Numbered from the stretch's first letter, positions 42,362 through 51,501 are shown. The stretch: DNA of 64,000 bases from Streptomyces sp. SCSIO 75703 (GCF_036607905.1 NZ_CP144555.1:2356001-2420000), one strand, 5' to 3'. Notes: a model not told the origin generated them from the letters alone. Made by a program: numbers and translations.

Positions 42362-43384
42362 TCAGCCTCCTGTGCTCTGGTCGGCGGGCTCGTCCGCGAC
42401 GGCCGCCTCGGTCCTCTCGCCGGCCGCCGGCTCCCGGGTGTCCGCGAGGAGTTCGCGGAACGCCGTGGCCACCGTCTCCGGGTACTCCATCATCGCCACG
42501 TGTCCCGCGTCGGGCAGCGTCAGCAGCCGCGAGTCGCGGAAGGCGCGTGCGGCCCGCTGGGCCCTGCGGTGGCCGACGAGTTGGTCGCGTCCACCGTAGA
42601 CCAGCAACGTGGGCGCGAGGACCCGTTCCGCCTGTCGCCACAGCCCGTGCTGCCCGCCGACGGTGTACGCGTTGACGATACCGCGCGCGGAGCGGGTCAT
42701 CGCGTCCCAGAAATAGGGGAGTTGGAGTCGCCGCTCCATCTCGTCGACGGCGTTGCGGAAGCCCTCGGGGGTCACTCTGGCGGGATCGCCGTAACAGAGC
42801 GCGGTGACGCCTCGGACCCGTTCCTCCGCCGTCCACTCCCGGGTGAGACGGGAGAACAGGGGGACGACCCCGGGGACGGCCATCAGCCCGGTCGGCACGG
42901 CGCTGCGCTGGACGCGGATCTCGGGCAGGGCCGGCGACACGAGGGTCAGCGTCCGCACGAGGTCGGGCCGGACGGCGGCCACGCGCGTGGCGACGGCTCC
43001 GCCGAGGGAGTTGCCGAAGAGGTGGACGGGGCCGCGCGCGCTCGCGTCGAGGTGGCGGATGACGGCGCGGGCGTGGCCCGTCACCGAGTAGTCGCCGTCG
43101 TCCGGCGGCGGGGACTCGCCGAAGCCGGGCAGGTCGACGGCCTCGCCGTCCACGAGGTCGTCGAGCAGGGGCATCAGCGCCGACCAGTTCTGAGAGGAGC
43201 CGCCGAGGCCGTGCACGTAGAGCGCGGGCGGCAGCCCCTCGCGCGCGGGAGGACGGGAGCGGAGCGTCAGGGTGATGCCGGGCAGGTGCGCCTGCCGGAG
43301 CCGTTCGCCTTCCGTGCCCCTGACGGCCGCCACCTTGGGCAGGACGGTGGCGGGCGGCACGGACGGCGGCTCGGTCGAAGACAT
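42362..43384 (-). CDS. Alpha/beta hydrolase
   Basis: A 340-aa alpha/beta-hydrolase. The HGLGGSSQNW oxyanion motif, nucleophile elbow LFGNSLGGAVA (Ser), the Asp in LVYGGRDQLV and the His in PDAGHVAMM form the triad. A ~75-residue lid (ALPEIRVQRS...) lies between. No ribosome site precedes the ATG at 43384; instead TAACAT (-10-like) ends six bases before it, so the mRNA may be leaderless. It is followed by DUF3152 after eight bases. Substrate unknown. Confidence 0.9.
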   Translation of the reverse strand: MSSTEPPSVPPATVLPKVAAVRGTEGERLRQAHLPGITLTLRSRPPAREGLPPALYVHGLGGSSQNWSALMPLLDDLVDGEAVDLPGFGESPPPDDGDYSVTGHARAVIRHLDASARGPVHLFGNSLGGAVATRVAAVRPDLVRTLTLVSPALPEIRVQRSAVPTGLMAVPGVVPLFSRLTREWTAEERVRGVTALCYGDPARVTPEGFRNAVDEMERRLQLPYFWDAMTRSARGIVNAYTVGGQHGLWRQAERVLAPTLLVYGGRDQLVGHRRAQRAARAFRDSRLLTLPDAGHVAMMEYPETVATAFRELLADTREPAAGERTEAAVADEPADQSTGG

Positions 43385-43739
43385 GCGGCAATGTTACGAG
43401 ACGATCACGCCCCGCTTGACGTGTTCGCCATCACAGGCCGCCCCCAGGGGGAAGCCGTCGCCGCGAGCGGCCCGGAGCACCCCGGACCCCTCCGAAACAC
43501 CTCCCCGAGCCCGATGGACGGCCGCCCGGAGCCTCCCTGGAGGCCTTCCCGGCACCCGGGGACGACCGCCCCGGGGCTCCCCGGGACTCTCCCCGGAACC
43601 CAGGGGACGCCGCCCGGAGCCCCGCCGGGCTTCACCCCGTGACGCATGGCGTGCGCACCGGGTGTCTCCTACGCTCGGGGCGGGGCACCCGGTGTTCGCC
43701 CCTGTGCGCCAGGGACGTCTTCGAGGAAGGGAGCCCAGC
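43385..43739. other. 355-bp divergent spacer, no gene
   Basis: The left end holds the TAACAT element next to the hydrolase start. The middle is very GC-rich with repeated CCCGG/CCGGGG phrases and no credible gene. The right end has TACGCT (-10-like, about 43672) and a GAAGGGAG ribosome site before 43740. Confidence 0.55.
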
Positions 43740-43961
43740 ATGACCGTCGATCCCACCGACCCCGAGACCTTCGACGACGAGAACGAGGAGCCCGGCGAGA
43801 TCGGTGTCGAGGAGCCCGACGCCGACGCGGCCGAGCAGTACGCCGACGTCGCCCCGGAGCGCGACGACTCGCTGACCGGCGTGGAACCGGACCGGGCCAG
43901 CGAGGGCGACCTCGCGGAACAGGCCCGGGTCGTCCACCACGACGAGGACGACTACCGCTGA
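43740..43961 (+). CDS. Small highly acidic protein, 73 aa
   Basis: The 73-residue product (MTVDPTDPETFDDENEEPGE at the start, HHDEDDYR at the end) is about one third Asp/Glu with no hydrophobic core, so it is probably disordered. Ribosome site GAAGGGAG precedes the ATG. Similar short acidic proteins exist in other Streptomyces next to this region, but no function is known to me. Confidence 0.75.
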   Translation: MTVDPTDPETFDDENEEPGEIGVEEPDADAAEQYADVAPERDDSLTGVEPDRASEGDLAEQARVVHHDEDDYR

Positions 43962-44170
43962 GACGGGCCGTCCGTGCGGGGACCGGAAGGCGCCTCCTGA
44001 CAGGAAAGAGGCCGTTTTATGCCCGGTCTGAGATCTTTTGAAACCTCTTGCACGCCTTTCGCCGCCGTCCGGTCCGTGAAATTCTGCGCTCGCACCGCGC
44101 ACACCACGGTTACCGAAAAGTACGATGGCGACGCGGCGCACACCGCACGTGGACGACTATGGGAGGCGGC

Positions 44171-44812
44171 GTGACAGCCATCGAGCAGACAGAGGCGGTA
44201 CGCCCGCGGGGCACACGCCTTCCCCGCCGAGCCCGGCGGAACCAGCTCCTGGGCGCCGCGCAGGAAGTGTTCGTGGCACAGGGCTACCACGCCGCCGCGA
44301 TGGACGACATCGCCGAGCGGGCCGGCGTCAGCAAGCCGGTGCTCTACCAGCACTTCCCGGGCAAGCTGGACCTCTACCTCGCCCTGCTCGACCAGCACTG
44401 CGAGGCGCTCATCCAGTCGGTGCGGCACGCGCTCGCGTCGACGACCGACAACAAGCAGCGCGTGCGCGCGACGATGGACGCCTACTTCGCGTACGTCGAG
44501 GACGACGGGGGCGCCTTCCGGCTGGTCTTCGAATCGGACCTGACCAACGAGCCGGCCGTGCGCGAGCGCGTCGACAAGGTCACCAACGAGTGCGCCGAGG
44601 CGATCTGCGACGTGATCGCGGAGGACACCGGCCTCTCGCGGGCCGAGTCGATGCTCCTCGCCTCCGGTCTGGGCGGCCTCGCGCAGGTGGTGGCCCGCTC
44701 CTGGCTGCACAGCGACCGCAGCGTGCCGCGCGACCAGGCGGTCCAGTTGCTGACCTCGCTGGCCTGGCGGGGCATCGCCGGCTTCCCGATGCACGGCACC
44801 GAGCAGCACTGA
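44171..44812 (+). CDS. TetR-family transcriptional regulator
   Basis: A 213-aa repressor-type protein. The DNA-binding domain is residues 20-65: RRNQLLGAAQEVFVAQGYHAAAMDDIAERAGVSKPVLYQHFPGKLDLY, a classic TetR helix-turn-helix. The C-terminal ligand-binding half is all-helical, with acidic residues lining AYFAYVEDDGGAFRLVF. The GTG at 44171 follows GGGAGG at ideal spacing. The regulated genes are unknown; the adjacent AT-rich upstream stretch around 44020-44130 (with TACGAT near 44123) is a likely autoregulatory site. Confidence 0.92.
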   Translation: MTAIEQTEAVRPRGTRLPRRARRNQLLGAAQEVFVAQGYHAAAMDDIAERAGVSKPVLYQHFPGKLDLYLALLDQHCEALIQSVRHALASTTDNKQRVRATMDAYFAYVEDDGGAFRLVFESDLTNEPAVRERVDKVTNECAEAICDVIAEDTGLSRAESMLLASGLGGLAQVVARSWLHSDRSVPRDQAVQLLTSLAWRGIAGFPMHGTEQH

Positions 44813-45000
44813 CGCCGGCGGCGGCCGCGGTCCCGGTGCCCCGTGGGGCGCGGGCCGCGGCCGCCGCCGCGTCGGCGCGGGCCGGCTGTTCGCTCCTGGC
44901 GTTCTCCGGTGCGGCGTACCGCTCCCCCGCACCGGGCTAGTGTGTGCGGGTACGGCGCGGAAGGATCGCGCACTTCACTGACCGTCGGAGGGACATAGCC

Positions 45001-45228
45001 GTGGAGGTCAAGATCGGCGTGCAGCACGCGCCCCGCGAGATCGTTCTGGAGAGCGGTCAGAGCGCCGACGAAGTCGAGCGCCTGGTGGCCGAGGCGCTGG
45101 CGGGCAAGGCGCAGCTCCTGAGCCTCGTGGACGAGCACGGCCGCAAGGTCCTGGTGCCCGCCGACCGTCTCGCGTACGTCGAGATCGGCGAGCCGTCCCC
45201 GCGCAAGGTGGGCTTCGGCACGCTCTGA
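45001..45228 (+). CDS. DUF3107 family small protein
   Basis: A 75-aa protein of the actinobacterial DUF3107 family (VEVKIGVQHAPREIVLESGQ start; VDEHGRKVLVPADRLAYVEIG near the end). It is predicted to be a small alpha/beta fold with ATP-synthase-epsilon-like looks; function unknown. GTG at 45001 with GGAGGG at 44987. A perfect 20-bp terminator follows 12 bases after the stop. Confidence 0.88.
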   Translation: MEVKIGVQHAPREIVLESGQSADEVERLVAEALAGKAQLLSLVDEHGRKVLVPADRLAYVEIGEPSPRKVGFGTL

Positions 45229-45240
45229 CGGCAGGACGGC

Positions 45241-45287
45241 GAACGGGGAGGGCCCGGCGGCAGGTGACCGCCGGGCCCTCCCCGTTC
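45241..45287 (+). terminator. Perfect 20-bp stem terminator
   Basis: GAACGGGGAGGGCCCGGCGG pairs perfectly with its complement at 45268-45287 around CAGGTGA. The longest perfect stem in the window. Confidence 0.9.
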
Positions 45288-45392
45288 GGTACCCGCGGGT
45301 CACCCTCGGGGGGTGGATTGCGCCGCATGGGCCACGGGTAGGACGGCTACGACCGTTTCGGGCACGCCGACCGTGTGGGAGGGACCCCCGAC

Positions 45393-45662
45393 ATGCTGCT
45401 GCAAGCGCTCATCGCCACGCTCCTCGGCCTCGCCCTGGCCTGGGCCGCCGTCCGCCGCCTGCCGCACCGCCTGCCGGCCCCCGTCCTGGTCCTGCCGACG
45501 GGTGTCGCCGGCGCGCTCTTCGGGGCCTTCGTCACGCACACCGCGCTGGACGCGGGCGGACTCGTGCCGGTCCTCATAGGCGCGGTGACCTTCGCCGTGG
45601 CCTCGCTGTCGCTGCTGCTGCGACCGGCGGGGGCACTCCGGCACCGTTCGGCGACCGCCTGA
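45393..45662 (+). CDS. Small membrane protein, 89 aa
   Basis: An 89-residue protein with about three hydrophobic helices: LLQALIATLLGLALAWAAV, VLPTGVAGALFGAFVTHTAL, and VPVLIGAVTFAVASLSLLL. GGGAGGG lies nine bases before the ATG. Coding bias is normal. No family recognised. Confidence 0.75.
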   Translation: MLLQALIATLLGLALAWAAVRRLPHRLPAPVLVLPTGVAGALFGAFVTHTALDAGGLVPVLIGAVTFAVASLSLLLRPAGALRHRSATA

Positions 45663-45805
45663 GCGCCGCGTCGGCGCGCGCCGGACGGGCGCCCGCGCCG
45701 GACCGGCCCCGGGCGGCCGCGCTCCCGGCGCACCCGGCCCGGCCCCCGGACGGCGCCCGGACGAGCCCGGCCCCCGTCCGGGCCTCTCCCCGCCCCCGGC
45801 ACGCC

Positions 45806-46552
45806 TCAGGCGGCGAGGCCCAGCGCCGCCATCCGCTTGGTGTGGGCCTCGGTGATCCGGGAGAACATCCTGCCGACCTCGGCGAGGTCGAAGCCGTCCG
45901 CGACCCCGCCCACGAGCATGGTCGACAGCGCGTCCCGCTCGGCGACCACCCGCTGCGACTGCGACAGGGCCTCGCCCATCAGCCGCCGCGCCCACAGGGC
46001 CAGCCGTCCGCCCACACGCGGCTCGGCCTCGATCGCGGCGCGCACCTTCTCCACCGCGAAGCTCGCGTGCCCGGTGTCGTCCAGCACCGCCAGCACCAGG
46101 GCACGGGTGTCGGAGTCGAGCCGGGCGGCCACCTCACGGTAGAAGTCACTGGCGATGGAGTCGCCCACGTACGCCTTGACCAGGCCCTCCAGCCAGTCCG
46201 AGGGGTCCGTCTGGCGGTGGAAGCCGTCGTAGGCGGCCACGAAGGGGTCCATCGCCGCCGTCGGCTCCTCGCCGATCTCGGCCAGCCGGTCGCGCAGCCG
46301 CTCGAAGTGGTGGAACTCCGCCGACGCCATCTTCGCCAGCTCCGCCTTGTCGGCCAGCGTCGGCGCCAGCTTGGCGTCCTCCGCCAGCCGCTCGAACGCC
46401 GCCAGCTCCCCGTAGGCGAGCGCGCCGAGCAGATCCACGACGGCGGCGCGGTACTGCGGGTCGGCGGAGGCCGTCGCCCAGTCCCGGGCGGCGATTCCGG
46501 TGGGTGCGGTCGTGGTGTCCGCGGCGTTGCCAGGCTTGTCAGAGCTCGTCAT
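45806..46552 (-). CDS. Ferritin-like fold protein (MiaE/hydroxylase-like)
   Basis: A 248-aa four-helix-bundle protein of the ferritin-like superfamily common in actinobacteria. Candidate di-iron ligands are Glu in LAYGELAAFERLAEDA, MASAEFHHFERL (E and H) and later DDTGHASFAVEKV; the spacing recalls MiaE-type tRNA hydroxylases. The ATG at 46552 has no ribosome site, and TATTGT ends seven bases upstream, so a leaderless mRNA is likely. Divergent from the DEAD-box gene. Function uncertain. Confidence 0.85.
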   Translation of the reverse strand: MTSSDKPGNAADTTTAPTGIAARDWATASADPQYRAAVVDLLGALAYGELAAFERLAEDAKLAPTLADKAELAKMASAEFHHFERLRDRLAEIGEEPTAAMDPFVAAYDGFHRQTDPSDWLEGLVKAYVGDSIASDFYREVAARLDSDTRALVLAVLDDTGHASFAVEKVRAAIEAEPRVGGRLALWARRLMGEALSQSQRVVAERDALSTMLVGGVADGFDLAEVGRMFSRITEAHTKRMAALGLAA

Positions 46553-46949
46553 GGAGCGCACAATAGTCCGCCCGCCACCCCCTCCACGGCCCCGGCCGAT
46601 GAGTGTGACGACGGCTACGTCCGCACATCCCCCCTCGCATGTGCGCGAATCCGGGGTATGGTGGTAATGCGCCTGCCGAGTATGTGACGTACGGGTACGT
46701 GACATCGTCGACGGGCCGCACGCATGAGGATGCCCGGTCGGTGGCCCGATCGGCTCCGACCCGACAGCCCTCCCCGTCGTGCGCACCGGTGTGTACGGAC
46801 CCGGAGGGAGACCCTCAGCGGTTCGAGCGCTAGAGCGTCGGCAGAGGTCCCGTGTCCTACGGCCCGCCCGTATGGCAGCCGACGTCCCCGGCACGGTCGC
46901 CACGACCCCCGCGCTCGCCTCGCACCGCGCACACAGAAGAGGCAGCACC
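46553..46949. other. 397-bp divergent spacer and DEAD-box leader
   Basis: Holds the TATTGT promoter of the ferritin-like gene, a plus-strand TATGGT -10-like site near 46658, and the inverted repeat ACGTAC-GG-GTACGT at 46687-46700. The rest is a long GC-rich leader ending in AGAAGAGG before the helicase start. Confidence 0.55.
46687..46700. promoter_or_regulatory. Inverted repeat, possible operator
   Basis: ACGTAC GG GTACGT is a perfect six-base inverted repeat just downstream of the predicted DEAD-box promoter, a position that suits a repressor. Confidence 0.4.
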
Positions 46950-49505
46950 CTGACTACGACGTTCCGATCCCTCGGAATCCTCCCCGAGACCGCCGAAGCC
47001 CTCGAGGCCGTCGGCATCGTCCACCCCTTCCCCATCCAGGAGATGACGCTCCCCGTCGCCCTCTCGGGCACGGACGTCATCGGCCAGGCCAAGACCGGCA
47101 CCGGCAAGACGCTGGGCTTCGGCCTCCCCCTCCTGGAGCGGGTGACCGTCCCCGCCGACGTGGAGGCGGGCCGCGCCGCCCCCGAATCGCTCACCGACGC
47201 CCCGCAGGCGCTCGTCGTCGTCCCCACGCGCGAGCTGTGCCAGCAGGTGACCAACGACCTCCTGACCGCCGGCAAGGTCCGCAACGTGCGGGTCACCGCG
47301 ATCTACGGCGGCCGTGCCTACGAGCCGCAGGTCGAGGCGCTGAAGAAGGGCGTCGACGTGGTCGTCGGCACCCCCGGCCGTCTCCTGGACCTGGCCGGCC
47401 AGCGCAAGCTGGACCTCAAGCACGTCCGGTGCCTGGTCCTCGACGAGGCCGACGAGATGCTCGACCTGGGCTTCCTGCCCGACGTCGAGAAGATCGTCAC
47501 GATGCTCCCGGCCAAGCGCCAGACCATGCTGTTCTCGGCGACCATGCCGGGCGCGGTCATCGGACTGGCCCGCCGCTACATGTCGCAGCCCACGCACATC
47601 CGCGCCACCTCGCCGGACGACGAGGGCGCGACGGTCGCCAACATCAAGCAGTTCGTCTACCGCGCGCACTCCATGGACAAGCCGGAGATGGTCTCCCGCA
47701 TCCTCCAGGCCGAGGGCCGCGGACTGGCGATGATCTTCTGCCGCACCAAGCGCACCGCCGCCGACATCGCCGAGCAGCTCCAGCGCCGCGGTTTCGCCGC
47801 CGGCGCGGTCCACGGCGACCTCGGACAGGGTGCCCGCGAGCAGGCGCTGCGCGCCTTCCGCAACGGCAAGGTGGACGTGCTGGTCTGCACCGACGTCGCC
47901 GCCCGCGGCATCGATGTCGAGGGTGTGACGCACGTCGTCAACTACCAGTCGCCGGAAGAGGAGAAGACGTACCTCCACCGCGTGGGCCGGACCGGCCGCG
48001 CGGGCGCGAAGGGTACGGCGATCACCCTGGTCGACTGGGACGACATCCCGCGCTGGCAGCTCATCAACAAGGCGCTGGTGCTGGACTTCAACGACCCGCC
48101 GGAGACGTACTCCACCTCCCCCCACCTCTACTCCGACCTCGGCATCCCCGAGGGCACCAAGGGCGTGCTGCCCCGCTCGGAACGCACCCGTGCCGGGCTG
48201 GCCGCCGAGGAACTGGAGGACCTGGGCGAGCCGGGCGGCCGTGGTGGACGCGGCGGCCGTGGCCCTCGGGGCCGGGACGAGTCCCGTTCCGGCGACCGTG
48301 AGCAGTCCTCCCGTACGCCGCGCCGCCGTCGCCGGATGCGCGGCGGGGAGCCCGTGGACGCCGGGGCGGCCCCCGCCGAGGCGCCCGCGGCCGGGGACAC
48401 CGACACGGACACCGAGGCCGGGAAGGGTCCGCGCACGCTGCGCCGCCGGCGCCGCACCCGCAACGGGGAGGCGGCCCGCCCGCAGGTGACCGCCGGGACC
48501 CCCGCCGACGAGACCGCCGAGGCCGCACACACCGCGGTGGCGACGGCCGAGGGCACGGACGTCCGGGCCGTCGAGGCCCCCGCGACCGAGCCGGCCGACG
48601 CCAGGCCGCGCCGCCGCCGCACCCGCAAGTCGGCGGAGGCCGCCCCGGTGGAGACCGTGGAGACCGCCCCCGTCGCGACCGCGCCGGTGGCCGGCAGGGT
48701 GACGGAACCGGAGGCCGCCGAGGCGCCCGTCGCCGAGGCCCCCGCCGAGAAGCCGCGCCGCCGCACCCGCAAGGCCGCGGCGACCGCCGAGGCGGTGCTC
48801 GACACCGCCGAGGCAGTCGCCGAGGCCCCCGCGGCCGAGGCGGTCGAGGCCACGCCGCGCCGTACGCGGAAGACCACGGCGGGGAAGGCCGTCGAGACGG
48901 AGGCCGTCACCGACGCCCCGGGCCTCCCGGCCCAGCCGGAGGCGGAGGCCGCGGAGACCAAGCCGCGCCGCGCCCGTAAGACGGCCGCCAAGAAGACCGC
49001 CGCGAAGACCGCCGAAGCCGAGGTCTCCCCGGCCGAGGCCGCGGTGGACACGGCCGAGGGCACCGGCACCACGCCGCGCCGCCGCACCCGCAAGGCCACG
49101 GCCACCGCCGAGGCCGCCGACACCACCGAGGCCGCCCAGCCGGAGGCGGAGGCCGCCGAGGCCAAGCCGCGCCGCACCCGTAAGACGGCCGCCAAGAAGA
49201 CCACCGCGAAGACCGCCGAAGCCGAGGTCTCCCCGGCCGAGGCCGCGGTGGACACGGCCGAGGGCACCGGCACCACGCCGCGCCGCCGCACCCGCAAGGC
49301 CACGGCCACCGCCGAGGCCGCCGACGCGTCGGGCATCCCCGCGCAGGCGGCGCCAGAGCCCGAGGCCGCGCCGAAGCGCCGCACCCGCAAGACGGTCGCC
49401 TCCGCCGAGGCGACCGGCGCGGCGGAGGGCGCCGCCGAGGCGAAGCCGAAGGCCCGTCGCACCCGTAAGGCGGCCACGGCCGCCGCGGAGCCTGCCGAGA
49501 GCTGA
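46950..49505 (+). CDS. DEAD-box RNA helicase with repetitive Lys/Arg-rich tail
   Basis: An 851-aa protein. Residues 1-400 are an SF2 DEAD-box core: Q-motif phenylalanine, AKTGTGKT (I), PTRELCQQ (Ia), TPGR (Ib), VLDEADEMLDLGF (II), SATMP (III), MIFCRTKRTA (IV), HGDLGQG, DVAARGID (V), YLHRVGRTGRAG (VI). The tail (~400 residues) is repeated RRRTRKA-type basic clusters separated by Ala/Glu/Pro stretches, probably RNA binding. The CTG at 46950 is chosen because codons just upstream include AGA AGA, rare here, which double as an AGAAGAGG ribosome site; an in-frame ATG at 46872 is the alternative. Role: RNA unwinding, perhaps ribosome assembly or cold adaptation. Confidence 0.9.
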   Translation: MTTTFRSLGILPETAEALEAVGIVHPFPIQEMTLPVALSGTDVIGQAKTGTGKTLGFGLPLLERVTVPADVEAGRAAPESLTDAPQALVVVPTRELCQQVTNDLLTAGKVRNVRVTAIYGGRAYEPQVEALKKGVDVVVGTPGRLLDLAGQRKLDLKHVRCLVLDEADEMLDLGFLPDVEKIVTMLPAKRQTMLFSATMPGAVIGLARRYMSQPTHIRATSPDDEGATVANIKQFVYRAHSMDKPEMVSRILQAEGRGLAMIFCRTKRTAADIAEQLQRRGFAAGAVHGDLGQGAREQALRAFRNGKVDVLVCTDVAARGIDVEGVTHVVNYQSPEEEKTYLHRVGRTGRAGAKGTAITLVDWDDIPRWQLINKALVLDFNDPPETYSTSPHLYSDLGIPEGTKGVLPRSERTRAGLAAEELEDLGEPGGRGGRGGRGPRGRDESRSGDREQSSRTPRRRRRMRGGEPVDAGAAPAEAPAAGDTDTDTEAGKGPRTLRRRRRTRNGEAARPQVTAGTPADETAEAAHTAVATAEGTDVRAVEAPATEPADARPRRRRTRKSAEAAPVETVETAPVATAPVAGRVTEPEAAEAPVAEAPAEKPRRRTRKAAATAEAVLDTAEAVAEAPAAEAVEATPRRTRKTTAGKAVETEAVTDAPGLPAQPEAEAAETKPRRARKTAAKKTAAKTAEAEVSPAEAAVDTAEGTGTTPRRRTRKATATAEAADTTEAAQPEAEAAEAKPRRTRKTAAKKTTAKTAEAEVSPAEAAVDTAEGTGTTPRRRTRKATATAEAADASGIPAQAAPEPEAAPKRRTRKTVASAEATGAAEGAAEAKPKARRTRKAATAAAEPAES
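48933..49340. repeat. 204-bp tandem duplication in the helicase tail
   Basis: The 204 bases from 48933 recur from 49137 with few differences: CAGCCGGAGGCGGAGGCC starts both, and both contain the block encoding AEVSPAEAAVDTAEGTGTTP. It encodes two 68-residue repeats and keeps the frame. Confidence 0.9.
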
Positions 49506-49527
49506 TCCGCACCGCCCGTCACCCCGT

Positions 49528-49562
49528 CGGCCCGGTCCCGCCATCCGCGCGGAACCGGGCCG
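49528..49562 (+). terminator. Hairpin terminator after the DEAD-box gene
   Basis: CGGCCCGGT (49528-49536) pairs with ACCGGGCCG (49554-49562), about 22 bases after the stop. Confidence 0.65.
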
Positions 49563-49611
49563 GCGGCGTTCCCGCCTCCCCCGCCCCGCCCCCGGCGGAT
49601 AGCCTCTGCCC

Positions 49612-50508
49612 GTGAGCACCAACGCCGCCTTCACCCCGCCCCCCGGAGCCCGTACCTACCGCCTGTGCACGCCGCGCGGCGAGTTCGCCGCCGTGGACTC
49701 CCCCGTGGCCGACGGCACCGGGCCGAGGGGGACCGTGCTGATGCTGCCCGGGTTCACCGGCAGCAAGGAGGACTTCACCCTGCTGCACGCCCCCCTCGCG
49801 GCACGCGGCTACCGGACGGTCGCCGTGGACGGACGGGGCCAGTACGAGACGCCCGGCCCGGAGCACGACGAGGCCCCCTACGCGCAGGCGGAACTGGCCC
49901 GGGACGTGCTGGCCCAGGTCACGGCGCTCGCGGTGCCGGTGCACCTGCTCGGGCACTCCCTCGGCGGGCAGATCGCCCGTGCCGCCGCGCTGCTCGACCC
50001 GGCGCCGTTCCTGTCCCTGACGCTCATGTCCTCCGGCCCGGCCCGGATCTCCGGCTCGCAGCGGCAGCGGGTGCGGCTGCTGCGGGACGCGCTCGACACC
50101 CTGACCATGGAGGAGGTCTGGAAGGTCATGCAGGCCATGGGCCCGCCCGAGGAGGCCGAGGCGGCCTCCCGGGGGACCGCCGACCGGGAGCGGCTGCGGG
50201 ACCGCTGGCTGGGCACCATGCCTGCCCAACTCCGCGTCACCGGACGGCAGTTGTGTGAGGAGCCGGACCGGATTCCCGAGCTGGCGGCGCTGCCGCTGCC
50301 GTTCCACGTGCTGTCCGGGGAGCGTGACGACACCTGGCCCGTGCCGCTGCTGGACGACATGGCCCGGCGGCTGGGCGCGCACCGCACGGTGGTCGCCGGG
50401 GCCGAGCACTCCCCCAACACGGACCGGCCGCTGCCCACCGCCCGCGCCCTGGCCGACTTCTGGGACACCGTGCCGCAGGACCACCCGGACGACGCCACCG
50501 GCCTCTGA
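49612..50508 (+). CDS. Alpha/beta hydrolase
   Basis: A 298-aa alpha/beta-hydrolase with MLPGFTGSKEDF, LLGHSLGGQIA (nucleophile Ser), GERDDTWP (Asp) and AEHSPNTD (His). The sequence starts MSTNAAFTPP with no signal peptide, so it is cytoplasmic. Ribosome context of the GTG at 49612 is weak (TAGCCTCTGCCC precedes), so a leaderless or short-leader mRNA is possible: TAGCCT ends about six to seven bases before it. Substrate unknown. Confidence 0.9.
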   Translation: MSTNAAFTPPPGARTYRLCTPRGEFAAVDSPVADGTGPRGTVLMLPGFTGSKEDFTLLHAPLAARGYRTVAVDGRGQYETPGPEHDEAPYAQAELARDVLAQVTALAVPVHLLGHSLGGQIARAAALLDPAPFLSLTLMSSGPARISGSQRQRVRLLRDALDTLTMEEVWKVMQAMGPPEEAEAASRGTADRERLRDRWLGTMPAQLRVTGRQLCEEPDRIPELAALPLPFHVLSGERDDTWPVPLLDDMARRLGAHRTVVAGAEHSPNTDRPLPTARALADFWDTVPQDHPDDATGL

Positions 50509-50604
50509 CACGGAGCCGGCCCCCCGACACGGGTGCCGGCCCCTCACCCCGCCCCCCGGCCCGAGACCGACCCCGCCCCCGGCCCCCCGCCCCCGGCTTC
50601 GGGC

Positions 50605-51501
50605 CTAGTACTGCCCCTGCAGGTGCTCCCAGAAGCCGTCCCGCAGCGCCCGGCGCAGGTCGGCCTGGCCGCGCAGCGAGTACTGGAGCAGACCCTCGGC
50701 CTCCACCAGGAGGTCCTGGTCCACGGAGCCGGGGAGGTAGGGGTGGCCGGGGAGCAGTTCCATCAGCGCCTCGCGGCCCCGCGCCCCCAGCCACTTCGCG
50801 GCGATCTGCGCGCCGACGAAGCGGACGTCCTCCCGTGACGGCCGGGCCACGCCCGCCACCTCGTAGGGCGGCGCGGTGCGCCGGGAGACGTACGGCTTGA
50901 AGAACTCCAGGTCGAAGGTGCGCTGGCTGTCGACCTCCCAGAGCAGCGGCTCGGCCTGGTTCTGGCCGTCGGGCGCCTCGATGCCCCACAGGTGGACGCG
51001 GGCGCCGTAGCCCTGGGCCGCCTCCACCGCGGAGACCAGGTCCTCGTCGCCGCCGAGCAGGGCCGCGTCGCTGATGGCGCGGTGGCGCGCGAGGGACTCC
51101 AGGTCGGAGCGGATGAGGGAGTCGACGCCCTTCTGCTGGTTGTTCGCGTTCAGGTTGCCGAGGCGGACCTTGACATCCGGCAGCTCGGCGATGGACTGCT
51201 GCTCCAGGGTGTGGATGCGGCGCCGGGCGCCGTCGTACCAGTAGACCCGCAGCAGCCGGCTGTCCGCGAAGATCGTGCGGGCCTTGTCGATGAGCGCCTC
51301 GATCAGCCCCTCGGCGTCGAGGTCGAAGGCCCGGCGGTCCTCGGTCCCGGCCACGAGGCGGCCCGCCGCCGCGTAGAGGTACCCGGCGTCGACGAAGATC
51401 GCGTGCGTGGAGGGCGTTTTCGCCACCTCGGCGAGCATCCGCCGCAACAGCTCGTTGGTCTGTTCGATTCGGGCATTCAGGGACCCGGGGTCGTCGTTCA
51501 T
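50605..51501 (-). CDS. NYN-domain (PIN-like) putative ribonuclease
   Basis: A 298-aa protein whose residues 30-190 form a NYN domain: HAIFVDAGYLYAAAG (first catalytic Asp), KGVDSLIRSDLESLA, and ALLGGDEDLVSAVEAA (Asp pair), the three acidic positions of the PIN-like nuclease fold. The C-terminal third is helical. NYN proteins generally cut RNA. ATG at 51501. No toxin-like partner is visible, so I do not call it a toxin-antitoxin system. Confidence 0.88.
   Translation of the reverse strand: MNDDPGSLNARIEQTNELLRRMLAEVAKTPSTHAIFVDAGYLYAAAGRLVAGTEDRRAFDLDAEGLIEALIDKARTIFADSRLLRVYWYDGARRRIHTLEQQSIAELPDVKVRLGNLNANNQQKGVDSLIRSDLESLARHRAISDAALLGGDEDLVSAVEAAQGYGARVHLWGIEAPDGQNQAEPLLWEVDSQRTFDLEFFKPYVSRRTAPPYEVAGVARPSREDVRFVGAQIAAKWLGARGREALMELLPGHPYLPGSVDQDLLVEAEGLLQYSLRGQADLRRALRDGFWEHLQGQY

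Noticed and set aside
46872..46949. N-terminal extension of the DEAD-box helicase from ATG 46872
   Set aside because: Contains two consecutive AGA codons that double as a ribosome site, and the family begins at the next segment; kept as an alternative only.
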